Source of the DNA: CAYWNA01 sp964459305
Lineage (GTDB): Bacteria > Planctomycetota > Planctomycetia > Pirellulales > Pirellulaceae
DNA: 41,891 bases
Assembly (NCBI GenBank): GCA_964459305.1
Contig: CAYWNA010000100.1
Coordinates: 1 to 41,891, forward strand
Direction: 5' to 3'
Shown here in pieces: positions 8,953 through 16,537 of this stretch (its first letter is position 1; each line of letters opens with the position of its first letter). A program made the position numbers and the translations under genes. The notes beneath the pieces were generated by a model, which was given only the letters and a program-made list of their open reading frames with translations, searched no databases and was not told the origin of the DNA.

Positions 8953-9018
8953 GTAGCCGAAGCCGCCAGACTTTGGTCGCTCGACACGGGAAAACCAAAC
9001 TCTGGCGAGTTCGGCTAC
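8953..9018. repeat. 66-bp imperfect palindrome, GTAGCCGAA...TTCGGCTAC
   Basis: Arms 8953-8976 and 8995-9018 pair over 24 bp with three mismatches around an 18-nt loop. It lies after the sulfatase and before the FG-GAP gene. A run of T is lacking, so it is better called a dispersed palindromic repeat than a canonical terminator, though the transcript would fold into a stable hairpin. Confidence 0.65.
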
Positions 9019-9083
9019 GGGTCAAACGAAAACTGCCGCCTCGCGGCCACGACGGCTAATGGACCGACATGAAGGAGACCATA

Positions 9084-10526
9084 ATGCAGTTGACATGCCT
9101 TGCGAAAGCGATCGTCGTGGTCGGCCTGATGGCAGGCGGTGTGAATCCAGTCAGTGCCGCCGAGGTGCCTCACGCTCCGCCGCGAGAGGACGCCTTGTTG
9201 TATCGCAAACTGCCGGTGCCCGAGCCGTATCTCGTCACTCGCGAAGGACACACGTTCGGCGGGGACGTACGCATTGGCGATCTGAACGGGGACGGGCGCT
9301 GCGACTTTTTGGTGTACCGCTGTAACCACGGGGCTCCGAGCGGGGCGCACCGGGGCGGGATGAAACCATGTTTTCTAGGGGCATTCGACATCGACGGCCG
9401 GCCGCTATGGCATGCCGGCGAAGGAGGCAACCATCCGTCCAGACCAATGTCCGTCGCCGTGCACGACATGACGGACGACGGTGCCGCGGACGTAATCTGC
9501 ATCTGGCACCGGCCGACCCCGGACATCGACGCCGACTGGCAGTCGCTGGCCGACGTTGTTGTTCAGGTTCGCGACGGGCGCACCGGCCGGGTGTTGCGCG
9601 AGGCGGCTCCACCGGCGGTCACCGAACGCCGACGGAAGGACCCGGTCGGGGCCAACTGGGTGCATCAGCGGCTGCTTGTGTCGAACTTCCGCGGCACGGA
9701 ACATGCGCGCGACATTGCCGTGAAGCTCGGCGATACCTTTGTCGCGCTGGATGAGAAGCTCAACGTACTCTGGACCTACACCAGTCGTTGGATACGCTAC
9801 AGCCAATGTCCGGCGTACATCCCGGCCGTGGGCGACATCGACGGCGACGGGCGCGACGAATTGAACGGCGGTTACTTCGTGCTCGACGACGATGGCACGC
9901 CGCTGTGGGAAAAGAAACTCGGCCAGAACATGGATTCGGTTACCGTCTCGCGCTGGGATGGCGAAAATGTGCGTGCTTTCTGCTCGGGCCACGGGCACGT
10001 GATGAACGCGTCGGGCAACGTCATCCTCGCACTCGGCCAGCAGGAGGTGCCACATGGGCAGGAAGTCCGTGTTGCCAATCTGCGCGACGACTTGCAGGGA
10101 CCGGAGATGGTCTTGCGCAACAAGGGCCACACGACCGACGTGCTTGTCGTCGACAGCGCGTCGAACACGATCGTCGATCGGCTGCAGTTGAACTTCTCGC
10201 CAACAAACGTCGGGATGGAGCCGGTCTATTGGGGCGGCCCGGACAAGGCGGCGTTGCTGTACAACGGAGGCTGGTTGTGGGACTTGAAAACCAAGCAAGG
10301 CCGCGAGCTACCCGACCTGCCGCCCGCAAACGGCAACACCGTGCATCGCATGGCGTTCTATCATGCTATCCCCGCTGACATCTGCGGCGACGAGCGCGAG
10401 GAGTTGGTGCTTTGGGACCCCACAGCCCGGCACATTTACATCTATACGCCGAGGCCGTTGGACGGATCGGCCTACCATGGCTACACTGCGGGACCGCGTC
10501 AGTACAATCCGCGTCTGATGGACTGA
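9084..10526 (+). CDS. secreted FG-GAP/VCBS propeller protein, PL11-like
   Basis: 480 residues with a signal peptide (MQLTCLAKAIVVVGLMAGG, cleavage near VSAAE). The body has repeated calcium-binding blade loops: GDLNGDGRCDFLVYRC, GDIDGDGRDELNGGYF and DICGDEREELVLWDP, interleaved with sentences such as VLDDDGTPLWEK. This is the eight-bladed FG-GAP/VCBS propeller seen in family 11 rhamnogalacturonan lyases and their relatives. Catalytic function is not certain because the typical N-terminal lyase domain is missing. AAGGAG (9072-9077) is ideally placed for ATG 9084; an in-frame ATG at 9069 lies upstream of that site. It precedes the GH5 gene by 55 bp in the same direction, suggesting co-transcription in a polysaccharide operon. 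Confidence 0.8.
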   Translation: MQLTCLAKAIVVVGLMAGGVNPVSAAEVPHAPPREDALLYRKLPVPEPYLVTREGHTFGGDVRIGDLNGDGRCDFLVYRCNHGAPSGAHRGGMKPCFLGAFDIDGRPLWHAGEGGNHPSRPMSVAVHDMTDDGAADVICIWHRPTPDIDADWQSLADVVVQVRDGRTGRVLREAAPPAVTERRRKDPVGANWVHQRLLVSNFRGTEHARDIAVKLGDTFVALDEKLNVLWTYTSRWIRYSQCPAYIPAVGDIDGDGRDELNGGYFVLDDDGTPLWEKKLGQNMDSVTVSRWDGENVRAFCSGHGHVMNASGNVILALGQQEVPHGQEVRVANLRDDLQGPEMVLRNKGHTTDVLVVDSASNTIVDRLQLNFSPTNVGMEPVYWGGPDKAALLYNGGWLWDLKTKQGRELPDLPPANGNTVHRMAFYHAIPADICGDEREELVLWDPTARHIYIYTPRPLDGSAYHGYTAGPRQYNPRLMD

Positions 10527-10581
10527 TTGCGGCCGCCGCTGGAGAATATCAAAGAAGACCTTCGCCGAAAGGGTTCGCGTT

Positions 10582-12120
10582 ATGATTCTGCGACGTTCTC
10601 TTCTCCCATTTGTGCTTGCGTTGTGTTTCTTCGTCACTGGCGGCGTCGTCACGACGCGAGCAGCCGAGGTGGATCAACCGAGCTTGCCCGCCGCGAGTGC
10701 AACCAAACTGCCACGCTGGCGCGGATTTAACCTGCAAGAGAAGTTCTATCTGCGCGACGAACGCAAGCCGTTCCTGGAGGAAGACTTCCGGCTCATCTCC
10801 AAGCTGGGCTTCAACTTCGTTCGCCTGCCGATGGATTATCGAGTGTGGATTCGTGACGGCGACTGGACACAACTGGACGAGGACGTACTCCGGGAGATCG
10901 ATCAGGCGGTCGAATGGGGCGGCAAGTACAAAATCCATGTGATGATCAACTTTCATCGGGCGCCGGGTTATACCGTGGCCAGGCCACCCGAACCGCGAGA
11001 CCTCTGGACCGATCCCGAGGCACAACGGGTGTGCGCCCTGCATTGGGCGGCTTTCGCTCGGCGTTGCCGCGGGATCCCGAACGAGCGTTTGAGTTTCAAC
11101 CTGTTCAACGAACCGGCCCGCATCGAGCCCGACGTGTACCTGGGCGTGTGCCGTCTGATCGTGGCCGCGATCCGGGCTGAGGACCGGGACCGCCTGATCG
11201 TGGCCGATGGGATCGAATGGGCCAGCCATCCCGTGCCCGAGCTGCGAGAGCTAGGCATTGCGCAGGCGACTCGCGGCTATCAGCCGATGAACATCAGCCA
11301 TTACCGGGCGAGCTGGGTGAATGGCGAGAATTTCCAGAAGCCGTCATGGCCTCGCACGGTGGCCTATGGCCTTCTGCTCGGGCCGGCAAAGACCGAGCCC
11401 AAGGGGCCGCTGATCATCGCAGGTCCCTTCGACCAAGACACGCAATTGCGCCTTCATGTCATGACCGTCTCCAACCGTGCGGATCTGATCGTCGAGGCCG
11501 ATGGACAAGCAATTTGGGAAAAGAGTCTCATCTGCGGGCCAGGCGAGGGTGAGTGGAAGAAAGCGGAATTCAAGGGAGAATGGAACATCTACCAGAATCT
11601 GTTCGACCGTGACTACACCTTGACCGTGCCGAAGGGCACGCGCCAGGTGCAAGTCAAACTGTCCCAGGGCGATTGGCTGCAAATCGGCGAAATCGGATTG
11701 ACGCGGGGCAAGTCGGGCACCCAGGAGGACACGTTGGCCCTCGATCTGACATGGGGCAAGAAGCCGGCCCCCGTTCGCTACACACCAGGATCGCCGTCCG
11801 ACGCGTTTGCCGGTGCGGAAACACAGGGGCGCGAGTGGCATTGGCAACAGTGCGTCGAACCTTGGGTTGATCTGCAGGCCCAGGGCGTAGGTGTGATGGT
11901 CGGCGAGTTTGGTGCGTACAACAAGACGCCCCACGACGTCGTGCTCCGCTGGATGGAGGACAGCCTTGCCAACTGGCAGAAAGCCGATTTCGGCTGGGCG
12001 CTGTGGTGCTTTCGTGGCAGCTTCGGAATTCTCGACAGCGGGCGCGAAGACGTCGTCTACGAAGATTTCGAAGGCCACAAGCTCGACCGCAAGATGCTGG
12101 AACTGCTGCAGAAGCACTAA
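10582..12120 (+). CDS. secreted GH5-family glycoside hydrolase with inserted domain
   Basis: 512 residues with a signal peptide (MILRRSLLPFVLALCFFV). The TIM barrel begins at LPRWRGFNLQ and has GFNFVRLPMDYRVW, VMINFHRAPGY, the acid/base Glu177 in FNLFNEP, NISHYRA, and the nucleophile Glu442 in MVGEFGAYNK. A retaining endo-beta-glycanase is predicted; target polysaccharide unknown. The two catalytic Glu are 265 residues apart, well over the usual spacing in the family, because a beta-rich block (about 255-385, with LRLHVMTVSNRADLIVEADG and TLTVPKGTRQVQVKLSQGDW) is inserted between strands. It looks like a carbohydrate-binding jelly roll. AAAGGG (10568-10573) is 8 nt before ATG 10582. Confidence 0.9.
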   Translation: MILRRSLLPFVLALCFFVTGGVVTTRAAEVDQPSLPAASATKLPRWRGFNLQEKFYLRDERKPFLEEDFRLISKLGFNFVRLPMDYRVWIRDGDWTQLDEDVLREIDQAVEWGGKYKIHVMINFHRAPGYTVARPPEPRDLWTDPEAQRVCALHWAAFARRCRGIPNERLSFNLFNEPARIEPDVYLGVCRLIVAAIRAEDRDRLIVADGIEWASHPVPELRELGIAQATRGYQPMNISHYRASWVNGENFQKPSWPRTVAYGLLLGPAKTEPKGPLIIAGPFDQDTQLRLHVMTVSNRADLIVEADGQAIWEKSLICGPGEGEWKKAEFKGEWNIYQNLFDRDYTLTVPKGTRQVQVKLSQGDWLQIGEIGLTRGKSGTQEDTLALDLTWGKKPAPVRYTPGSPSDAFAGAETQGREWHWQQCVEPWVDLQAQGVGVMVGEFGAYNKTPHDVVLRWMEDSLANWQKADFGWALWCFRGSFGILDSGREDVVYEDFEGHKLDRKMLELLQKH

Positions 12121-12236
12121 TCCGTGCCCCGCATACATGACATTGCAGATCGACTTCGGCTACCGTAAGCTGACCTAAAAACTCGGTTTTCCAGGCTGAT
12201 GTCGCGATCCTAGGATCGAGGATGGAACAGTTTCCT

Positions 12237-12365
12237 CGTTTAACCGCAGTGCCCAACGGGCCGCGCGTCGGAGGGAACGTTGTGCCACGTCCTTGCTCGA
12301 CGCTGCGGTTCGTGGAGAGCGCAAGGCTTGCTCCCGCGCGGCCCGTTGGGCACTGCGGTTAAACG
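12237..12365. repeat. 129-bp element with perfect 31-bp inverted repeats
   Basis: Arms 12237-12267 and 12335-12365 are exact reverse complements over 31 bp (from CGTTTAACCGCAGTG inward to GGGCCGCGCG), with a 67-nt interior. It fills most of the 299-bp space between the GH5 gene and the glycyl radical enzyme gene, ending 55 bp before the latter's start codon. Perfect identity of the arms suggests recent origin or selection for the structure. It could be a non-autonomous mobile element; as RNA it would form a very stable stem that could separate expression of the two genes. Confidence 0.75.
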
Positions 12366-12419
12366 ATGCGAGGAAAATCAGGAGCCTGTTTCTTTGCCAT
12401 TCCTATTGGAGGATGTGAG

Positions 12420-14840
12420 ATGAGTATTGACAAAGACGTCACGCGGCGTGGCTTTCTCGCAGCAGCGGGAACGGCGATGGGTGCGACGGCGGCAGGCTAC
12501 TTGTCGGCACGTTCGGTCAATGCAGCCCCGGTTAGCACACCTCATGCCGACCTGGCCGCGCTGCGGCGCGAAATTGTCGACTCTCCGGTCCGCGTTGCGC
12601 TGCACCGCGCCAAGACATTCACGAAGGTCTTCCAGGATAACGAGCACGAACCATGGATCGAGCGAAAGGCGAAGGCCCTGCGCGAGTACTTTCAGACGGT
12701 GCCGCTCTACCTGCGCGAGCACGACGGGTTGGCCGGGTCGATCAGCGAGTTGCCGGGCGCCATGCCGGTGATGGTCGAGTTGGGCATCGGCGAAAACGGC
12801 ATCTATACCGGCGAACGGCCGGATCGGAGCGGGTACCTGAAGGACCAAGTGCCAAGCGACATCTGCGAGTACTGGAAGAACCGCAACATGTGGGGCCTCT
12901 ACCGCACGGAGATCCTGGGCGAGAAACCGTACGAGAGCGCTGATCAAGTGCCGCAGCAGTTGGGCTACAAGTTCATCTCTAACCAAGGCCATCTGAGCCC
13001 GAGTTATGGTGAGTTGCTACAGATTGGGTTGGGCGGCGTGTTAGGCCGGGTCGAACAGCGTCGGCAGGGTGAGACGGACGCGGACAAGCTGGCCTTTCTG
13101 AACGCGGCGAAGGCAACGCTCGCCGGTCTTTCTGAATGGATGGGGCGTTACGGCGATTTCCTGTCCGCCGAGGCACAACGATGTGGCAACGCTAAACGCA
13201 GTAGCGAGTTACGGGAGATGGCGCGGATCGCTAGTCGCGTCGCCACGGAGCCGCCGGAAACCTTCCGCGAGGCCATGCAACTGATCTGGTTCGTCCATCA
13301 GGCGATTCATATCGAAGGGCATGGATACTCTTGCACACCCGACCGCATCGACCAGTTGCTACTGCCGTTCTACGAGGCGGATCGCAAGGCCGGCCGACTC
13401 GACGACGACCAGACGCTTCGTCTGATCGAGAATTTCGTACTCAAGATGTACGACAACAGCTTCTGGGGCCCGGAGCATCATCTGACCCAAGGACTGTGTG
13501 TGAGCGGCTCGACGCCCGACGGCCGGGATCAAACCAATCGCCTCAGTTGGCTGTTCATCGAGGGCGCCACGAACCTGGTGCTGCCCGAGCCGCTGGTCTG
13601 GATCCGCTGGCATCCGCAGGTCGACCAGGAGTTCTTTGATTTCTGCCTTTCGCGGCTCGCGCGCAGCACATGCTTCCCGATGATGTGGAACGACAAGGCC
13701 ATCCCACAGGCCTTCATCGAGATGGGCGTAGCACGCGAGGACGCATTCAACTTCGTTCCGGTTGGCTGCAACGAACTGGCCATCCCCGGACAACTGTACT
13801 ACAACCCCGGTGCTCATTGCGGGTACCTTCAGGCGATCGAGGCCACACTGACCGGCGGCAAGGGCTACCGGAAGCAATGGGGTTGGCACAAAGTCGCTCC
13901 GCCGCCTTCGCAGTTGGCGACCTTCGGCCAGTTCTCCGCGGCCGTCGGGGCCTACATCCGCAAAGCGATGGAGAAAAACTACCAGTGGCAGATGAAGCAG
14001 CTCGATGCGCAGATCCGTTGGGGCAAAACGCCATTGACCTCGTGCTTCTTCGACGGCTGCATCGAGCAGGGCCATGACATGGCCGACGGTACCAAGTACA
14101 ACATCCTGTCGTGTGGCGGCATCGCCTTTGCCAACGCGGTGGACTGCCTGGCGGCGATTCGCGATGTTGTGTATGCGAAGCGGCATGCCTCGCTGGACGA
14201 GGTCGCCGCGGCCTGCGCCGTCAACTTCGATGGGCGTGAGCAACTCCGGGCACGTCTGCTGGCCGCCCCGAAGCACGGCAACGACGACCCATCCCTGGAG
14301 GATGTGATTCGGTTGGTCGAGCGAATGCGCGACGAGCCGCTGAAGGAATTCTGCCGCGATCCTCGCGATGGCACACCGATGGGTAACAGCCACGTGGTGC
14401 GCAGCGGCGCCGTGAAAGCGGGACGCGTCACGCCGGCCACGCCTGATGGGCGGTTGGCGGGCACACCACTGGCCAGTTCCATGGCCGCGTCGGTGGGCTG
14501 CGAACGCAGCGGTCCGACGGCCGTGCTGAATTCCGTCTGCGAACTCAATTCCAGCAAGAGTTGGCAGTCGGGCTATCAGGTCAACATCCGCTTCCACGCC
14601 GGCATGATTTCCGACCAAGCCCAGCGGGGCAAACTGCGGGCCATGCTGAACGTCTACTTTGCCAACGGCGGCCAGGAATTGCAGATCAACGTCGTGAGTA
14701 CCGAAACACTGCGCGCAGCCCAAAAGGATCCCGATCAATATCGAGATCTGGTCGTCCGAGTCGCCGGCTTCAGCGAGTTCTTCGTCAATCTTACGCCGGA
14801 CATGCAGGAAGACATCATCGCCAGGGCCGAGCACAGGTGA
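12420..14840 (+). CDS. glycyl radical enzyme (PFL-like) with twin-arginine signal
   Basis: 806 residues, pyruvate formate-lyase superfamily. The PFL-like domain (about 45-660) carries the thiyl cysteine Cys450 in VPVGCNEL, with Glu452 as in the GCxE motif of dehydratase/lyase-type GREs and unlike the CysCys pair of true PFL. The glycyl radical domain ends the protein with RVAGFSEFFVNL, Gly783 being the radical site 23 residues from the C-terminus. Unusually, residues 1-36 are a Tat-type leader (Arg9-Arg10 in VTRRGFLAAAG, hydrophobic core, cleavage near VNAA). GGAGG (12408-12412) stands 7 nt before ATG 12420, supporting this start. Homology to GREs begins only around residue 47, after the leader. 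The activase gene follows 150 bp downstream. Substrate unknown: no microcompartment, aldehyde dehydrogenase or sulfite genes are nearby. Confidence 0.93.
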   Translation: MSIDKDVTRRGFLAAAGTAMGATAAGYLSARSVNAAPVSTPHADLAALRREIVDSPVRVALHRAKTFTKVFQDNEHEPWIERKAKALREYFQTVPLYLREHDGLAGSISELPGAMPVMVELGIGENGIYTGERPDRSGYLKDQVPSDICEYWKNRNMWGLYRTEILGEKPYESADQVPQQLGYKFISNQGHLSPSYGELLQIGLGGVLGRVEQRRQGETDADKLAFLNAAKATLAGLSEWMGRYGDFLSAEAQRCGNAKRSSELREMARIASRVATEPPETFREAMQLIWFVHQAIHIEGHGYSCTPDRIDQLLLPFYEADRKAGRLDDDQTLRLIENFVLKMYDNSFWGPEHHLTQGLCVSGSTPDGRDQTNRLSWLFIEGATNLVLPEPLVWIRWHPQVDQEFFDFCLSRLARSTCFPMMWNDKAIPQAFIEMGVAREDAFNFVPVGCNELAIPGQLYYNPGAHCGYLQAIEATLTGGKGYRKQWGWHKVAPPPSQLATFGQFSAAVGAYIRKAMEKNYQWQMKQLDAQIRWGKTPLTSCFFDGCIEQGHDMADGTKYNILSCGGIAFANAVDCLAAIRDVVYAKRHASLDEVAAACAVNFDGREQLRARLLAAPKHGNDDPSLEDVIRLVERMRDEPLKEFCRDPRDGTPMGNSHVVRSGAVKAGRVTPATPDGRLAGTPLASSMAASVGCERSGPTAVLNSVCELNSSKSWQSGYQVNIRFHAGMISDQAQRGKLRAMLNVYFANGGQELQINVVSTETLRAAQKDPDQYRDLVVRVAGFSEFFVNLTPDMQEDIIARAEHR

Positions 14841-14892
14841 GGATTGGCGGAAAGGAAGTTTCCAAAGACAGGGAAACTTCGATCGTGGAAAA

Positions 14893-14946
14893 GTGGGATA
14901 GGCTTCCAGCCTGTCAGGTCAACCGGACGACAGGCTGGAAGCCCAC
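14893..14946. repeat. hairpin repeat between GRE and activase
   Basis: GGCTTCCAGCCTGTC (14901-14915) pairs exactly with 14929-14943 around a 13-nt loop; GTGGG at 14893-14897 extends the stem across a small bulge to 14946. It belongs to the style of dispersed palindromes seen throughout this window. In the transcript it would sit between the glycyl radical enzyme and its activase, where it could lower read-through or stabilise the upstream message, giving more enzyme than activase. Confidence 0.7.
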
Positions 14947-14990
14947 GAGAATCGGACACTTATTTCTCGAACGGAACTGAGACGCACGTT

Positions 14991-15899
14991 ATGGCCACGG
15001 GTCGAATCTTCGACATCCAACGGTTTTCGATCCACGACGGACCGGGTATCCGTACCACGGTGTTTCTGAAAGGTTGCCCGTTGCGGTGCCTTTGGTGCGG
15101 TAACCCCGAAAGCATCAGTCTTGAGCCGGTTCTTTCCTACTTGCCCGATAAGTGCATCGCGTGTGGAGACTGTGTCGAGGTTTGCCCCGAGGCGGCGGTG
15201 TCGCTCGGCGCAACCGGCAAGGCGATCCTGAATCGCGATCGTTGCACTGGCTGCGGCGAGTGCGCGGCAATATGCGACCCCAAGGCAATGGAGATCGTCG
15301 GTCGCGAAGTCACGGTCGATGAAGTGATCGACGTGGTGCTGCGGGACCGGGATTACTACGAGGCATCGGGCGGCGGACTCACGCTGTCCGGCGGCGACCC
15401 GGTCTTTCAGCCGCAGTTCACCGAAGCCCTGCTTCGCGGCGCAAGGGCTCGCGGCCTGCACTGCTGCGTCGAAACGTCAGGCTACGCGCTTTGGGGCGCG
15501 ATGCGGGGTTTGCTCCCTTTGGTCGATCTTTGGCTTTACGATTTCAAGGAGACCAATCCGCGAATGCACGAGAAGTTCACAGGCAAGTCGAACTCGCTGA
15601 TCATCGCGAACCTGCGACGACTGCACGATACCGACGCCAAGATCCTTCTCCGATGTCCGATGATCCCGCAACACAACGCGCGAAAGGAACACCTGGACGG
15701 TATCGCGACGTTGGCCGGCGGCCTGCCCAAGCTCGAAGGCGTCGAACTGCTGCCGTACTACGACCTGTGGCGAGCCAAACTGGATCGCTTTGGCTTTGAC
15801 TCCACATTGCCCAAGTCAGTCAAGCCACCGGATCGCGAAACGGTGGACTCCTGGACCGACTACCTCCGCCAATGCGGCGTACGGGTCGTGAGTTCGTAG
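14991..15899 (+). CDS. glycyl radical enzyme activase, radical SAM with two Fe-S inserts
   Basis: 302 residues. Radical SAM cluster Cys29, Cys33, Cys36 in FLKGCPLRCLWCGNPE, preceded by the activase hallmark SIHDGPGIRTT. A ferredoxin-like insert supplies two further 4Fe-4S sites: Cys55/58/61/65 (CIACGDCVEVCP) and Cys85/88/91/95 (CTGCGECAAIC). GGLTLSGGDP and LYDFKETN are further family blocks. It abstracts hydrogen from the glycine of the partner enzyme using S-adenosylmethionine. No signal peptide is present, so it acts in the cytoplasm. Its target is almost certainly the adjacent GRE (Gly783). ATG 14991 gives the normal N-terminus; the frame remains open upstream into the hairpin repeat. No strong ribosome site is visible. 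The TAG stop lies inside the left arm of the next repeat. Confidence 0.93.
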   Translation: MATGRIFDIQRFSIHDGPGIRTTVFLKGCPLRCLWCGNPESISLEPVLSYLPDKCIACGDCVEVCPEAAVSLGATGKAILNRDRCTGCGECAAICDPKAMEIVGREVTVDEVIDVVLRDRDYYEASGGGLTLSGGDPVFQPQFTEALLRGARARGLHCCVETSGYALWGAMRGLLPLVDLWLYDFKETNPRMHEKFTGKSNSLIIANLRRLHDTDAKILLRCPMIPQHNARKEHLDGIATLAGGLPKLEGVELLPYYDLWRAKLDRFGFDSTLPKSVKPPDRETVDSWTDYLRQCGVRVVSS

Positions 15900-15966
15900 T
15901 CCCGCCTTCAGGCGGTTTTCATACAGAGAACGGCGCGGGAAGCCGCCTGAAGGCGGTGTTACGAAC
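15892..15966. repeat. palindromic repeat, CCGCCTTCAGGCGG family, copy 1
   Basis: Left arm 15892-15915 (GTTCGTAGTCCCGCC...) and right arm 15943-15966 (...ACGAAC) pair at 21 of 24 positions; each arm holds its own smaller palindrome CCGCCTTCAGGCGG. The arm starts inside the activase gene, so the activase stop codon TAG is part of the repeat. Related copies lie at 21723, 22466 and, degenerate, at 23164. Confidence 0.75.
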
Positions 15967-16297
15967 GGCCTTTGGTCAGTCTGGTTTAAGCGCCGGCACT
16001 TTAGCAAATCTCCGAAGAATCCGTCATTTCCTTCGATATATCATTGCTCTCCCAACGAGAGTTTTTGCCATTCTCGATAGAGGCGATGTAAAACCTACTC
16101 GGTCTCGCGTGTTGGCTGGCCGCCGTCTCAGGCGCTTCAATTTCTGCGATGGGACACAAAGTCTTACGCCCCGGCCGTTTGCGGTCGTGTAGTCCGCTCC
16201 CGATGCAGGCCATATCGTCAGTTTGGCATCCGAGTTGCACTAGTCGGAGCAAGTCAGAAAATGGTGACAGTTGGCGACCAAAACAGGAGCAAAGGAA
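15967..16297. other. intergenic region, no supported gene
   Basis: About 330 bases that are less GC-rich than their surroundings. A long minus-strand frame crosses this region (16001-16486) but is rich in Cys, Ser and Arg, has no domain and no ribosome site. The region may hold the promoter of the small plus-strand ORF at 16298, but no clear -35/-10 pair was found. Confidence 0.4.
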
Positions 16298-16510
16298 ATG
16301 AGAAGCATGGACGAAACGCAAAATCGAACTAGCCGGCAGTGTGACACCGAGACCAACATCCTTTCTCGTATCGTCGACGCCATGCTGGCAGTACAGACAG
16401 ATCTTCAAGACGCAACCGTAGAAGAGTGGACTCGCACACTTGTCGCCTCGTGCCGTCAACGGAAAGGGTCGGCTAGCGACCAACATGCGTCCATGACATC
16501 GACCTGCTGA
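16298..16510 (+). CDS. small hypothetical protein, 70 residues
   Basis: ATG 16298 is preceded at 8 nt by AGGAG (16285-16289). The product is hydrophilic with a central amphipathic segment (NILSRIVDAMLAVQTDLQDATVEEWTRTLVAS) that reads like a real helix pair, and no signal peptide or known domain. The tail is low in order (RQRKGSASDQHAS). Function unknown. The ribosome site and helix-like composition support coding; the short length and absence of homologues known to me argue for caution. Confidence 0.4.
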   Translation: MRSMDETQNRTSRQCDTETNILSRIVDAMLAVQTDLQDATVEEWTRTLVASCRQRKGSASDQHASMTSTC

Positions 16511-16537
16511 TCTGCAGGGGACGAACGCCAGACACCT

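Noticed and set aside
9405..10298. 297-codon frame antisense to the FG-GAP gene
   Set aside because: Opposite-strand shadow of repeated GAC/GGC codons.
13359..14834. Long open frame of 491 codons antisense to the GRE
   Set aside because: It mirrors the GC-rich third positions of the real gene, is rich in Ala/Val/His/Arg with no domain and has no ribosome site.
14844..14990. N-terminal extension of the activase
   Set aside because: It is translated hairpin-repeat DNA (GFQPVRSTGRQAGSP) and is not part of the family's N-terminus, which begins at the ATG at 14991.
16001..16486. 161-codon minus-strand frame
   Set aside because: No ribosome site, no domain, crosses the better-supported small plus-strand ORF.
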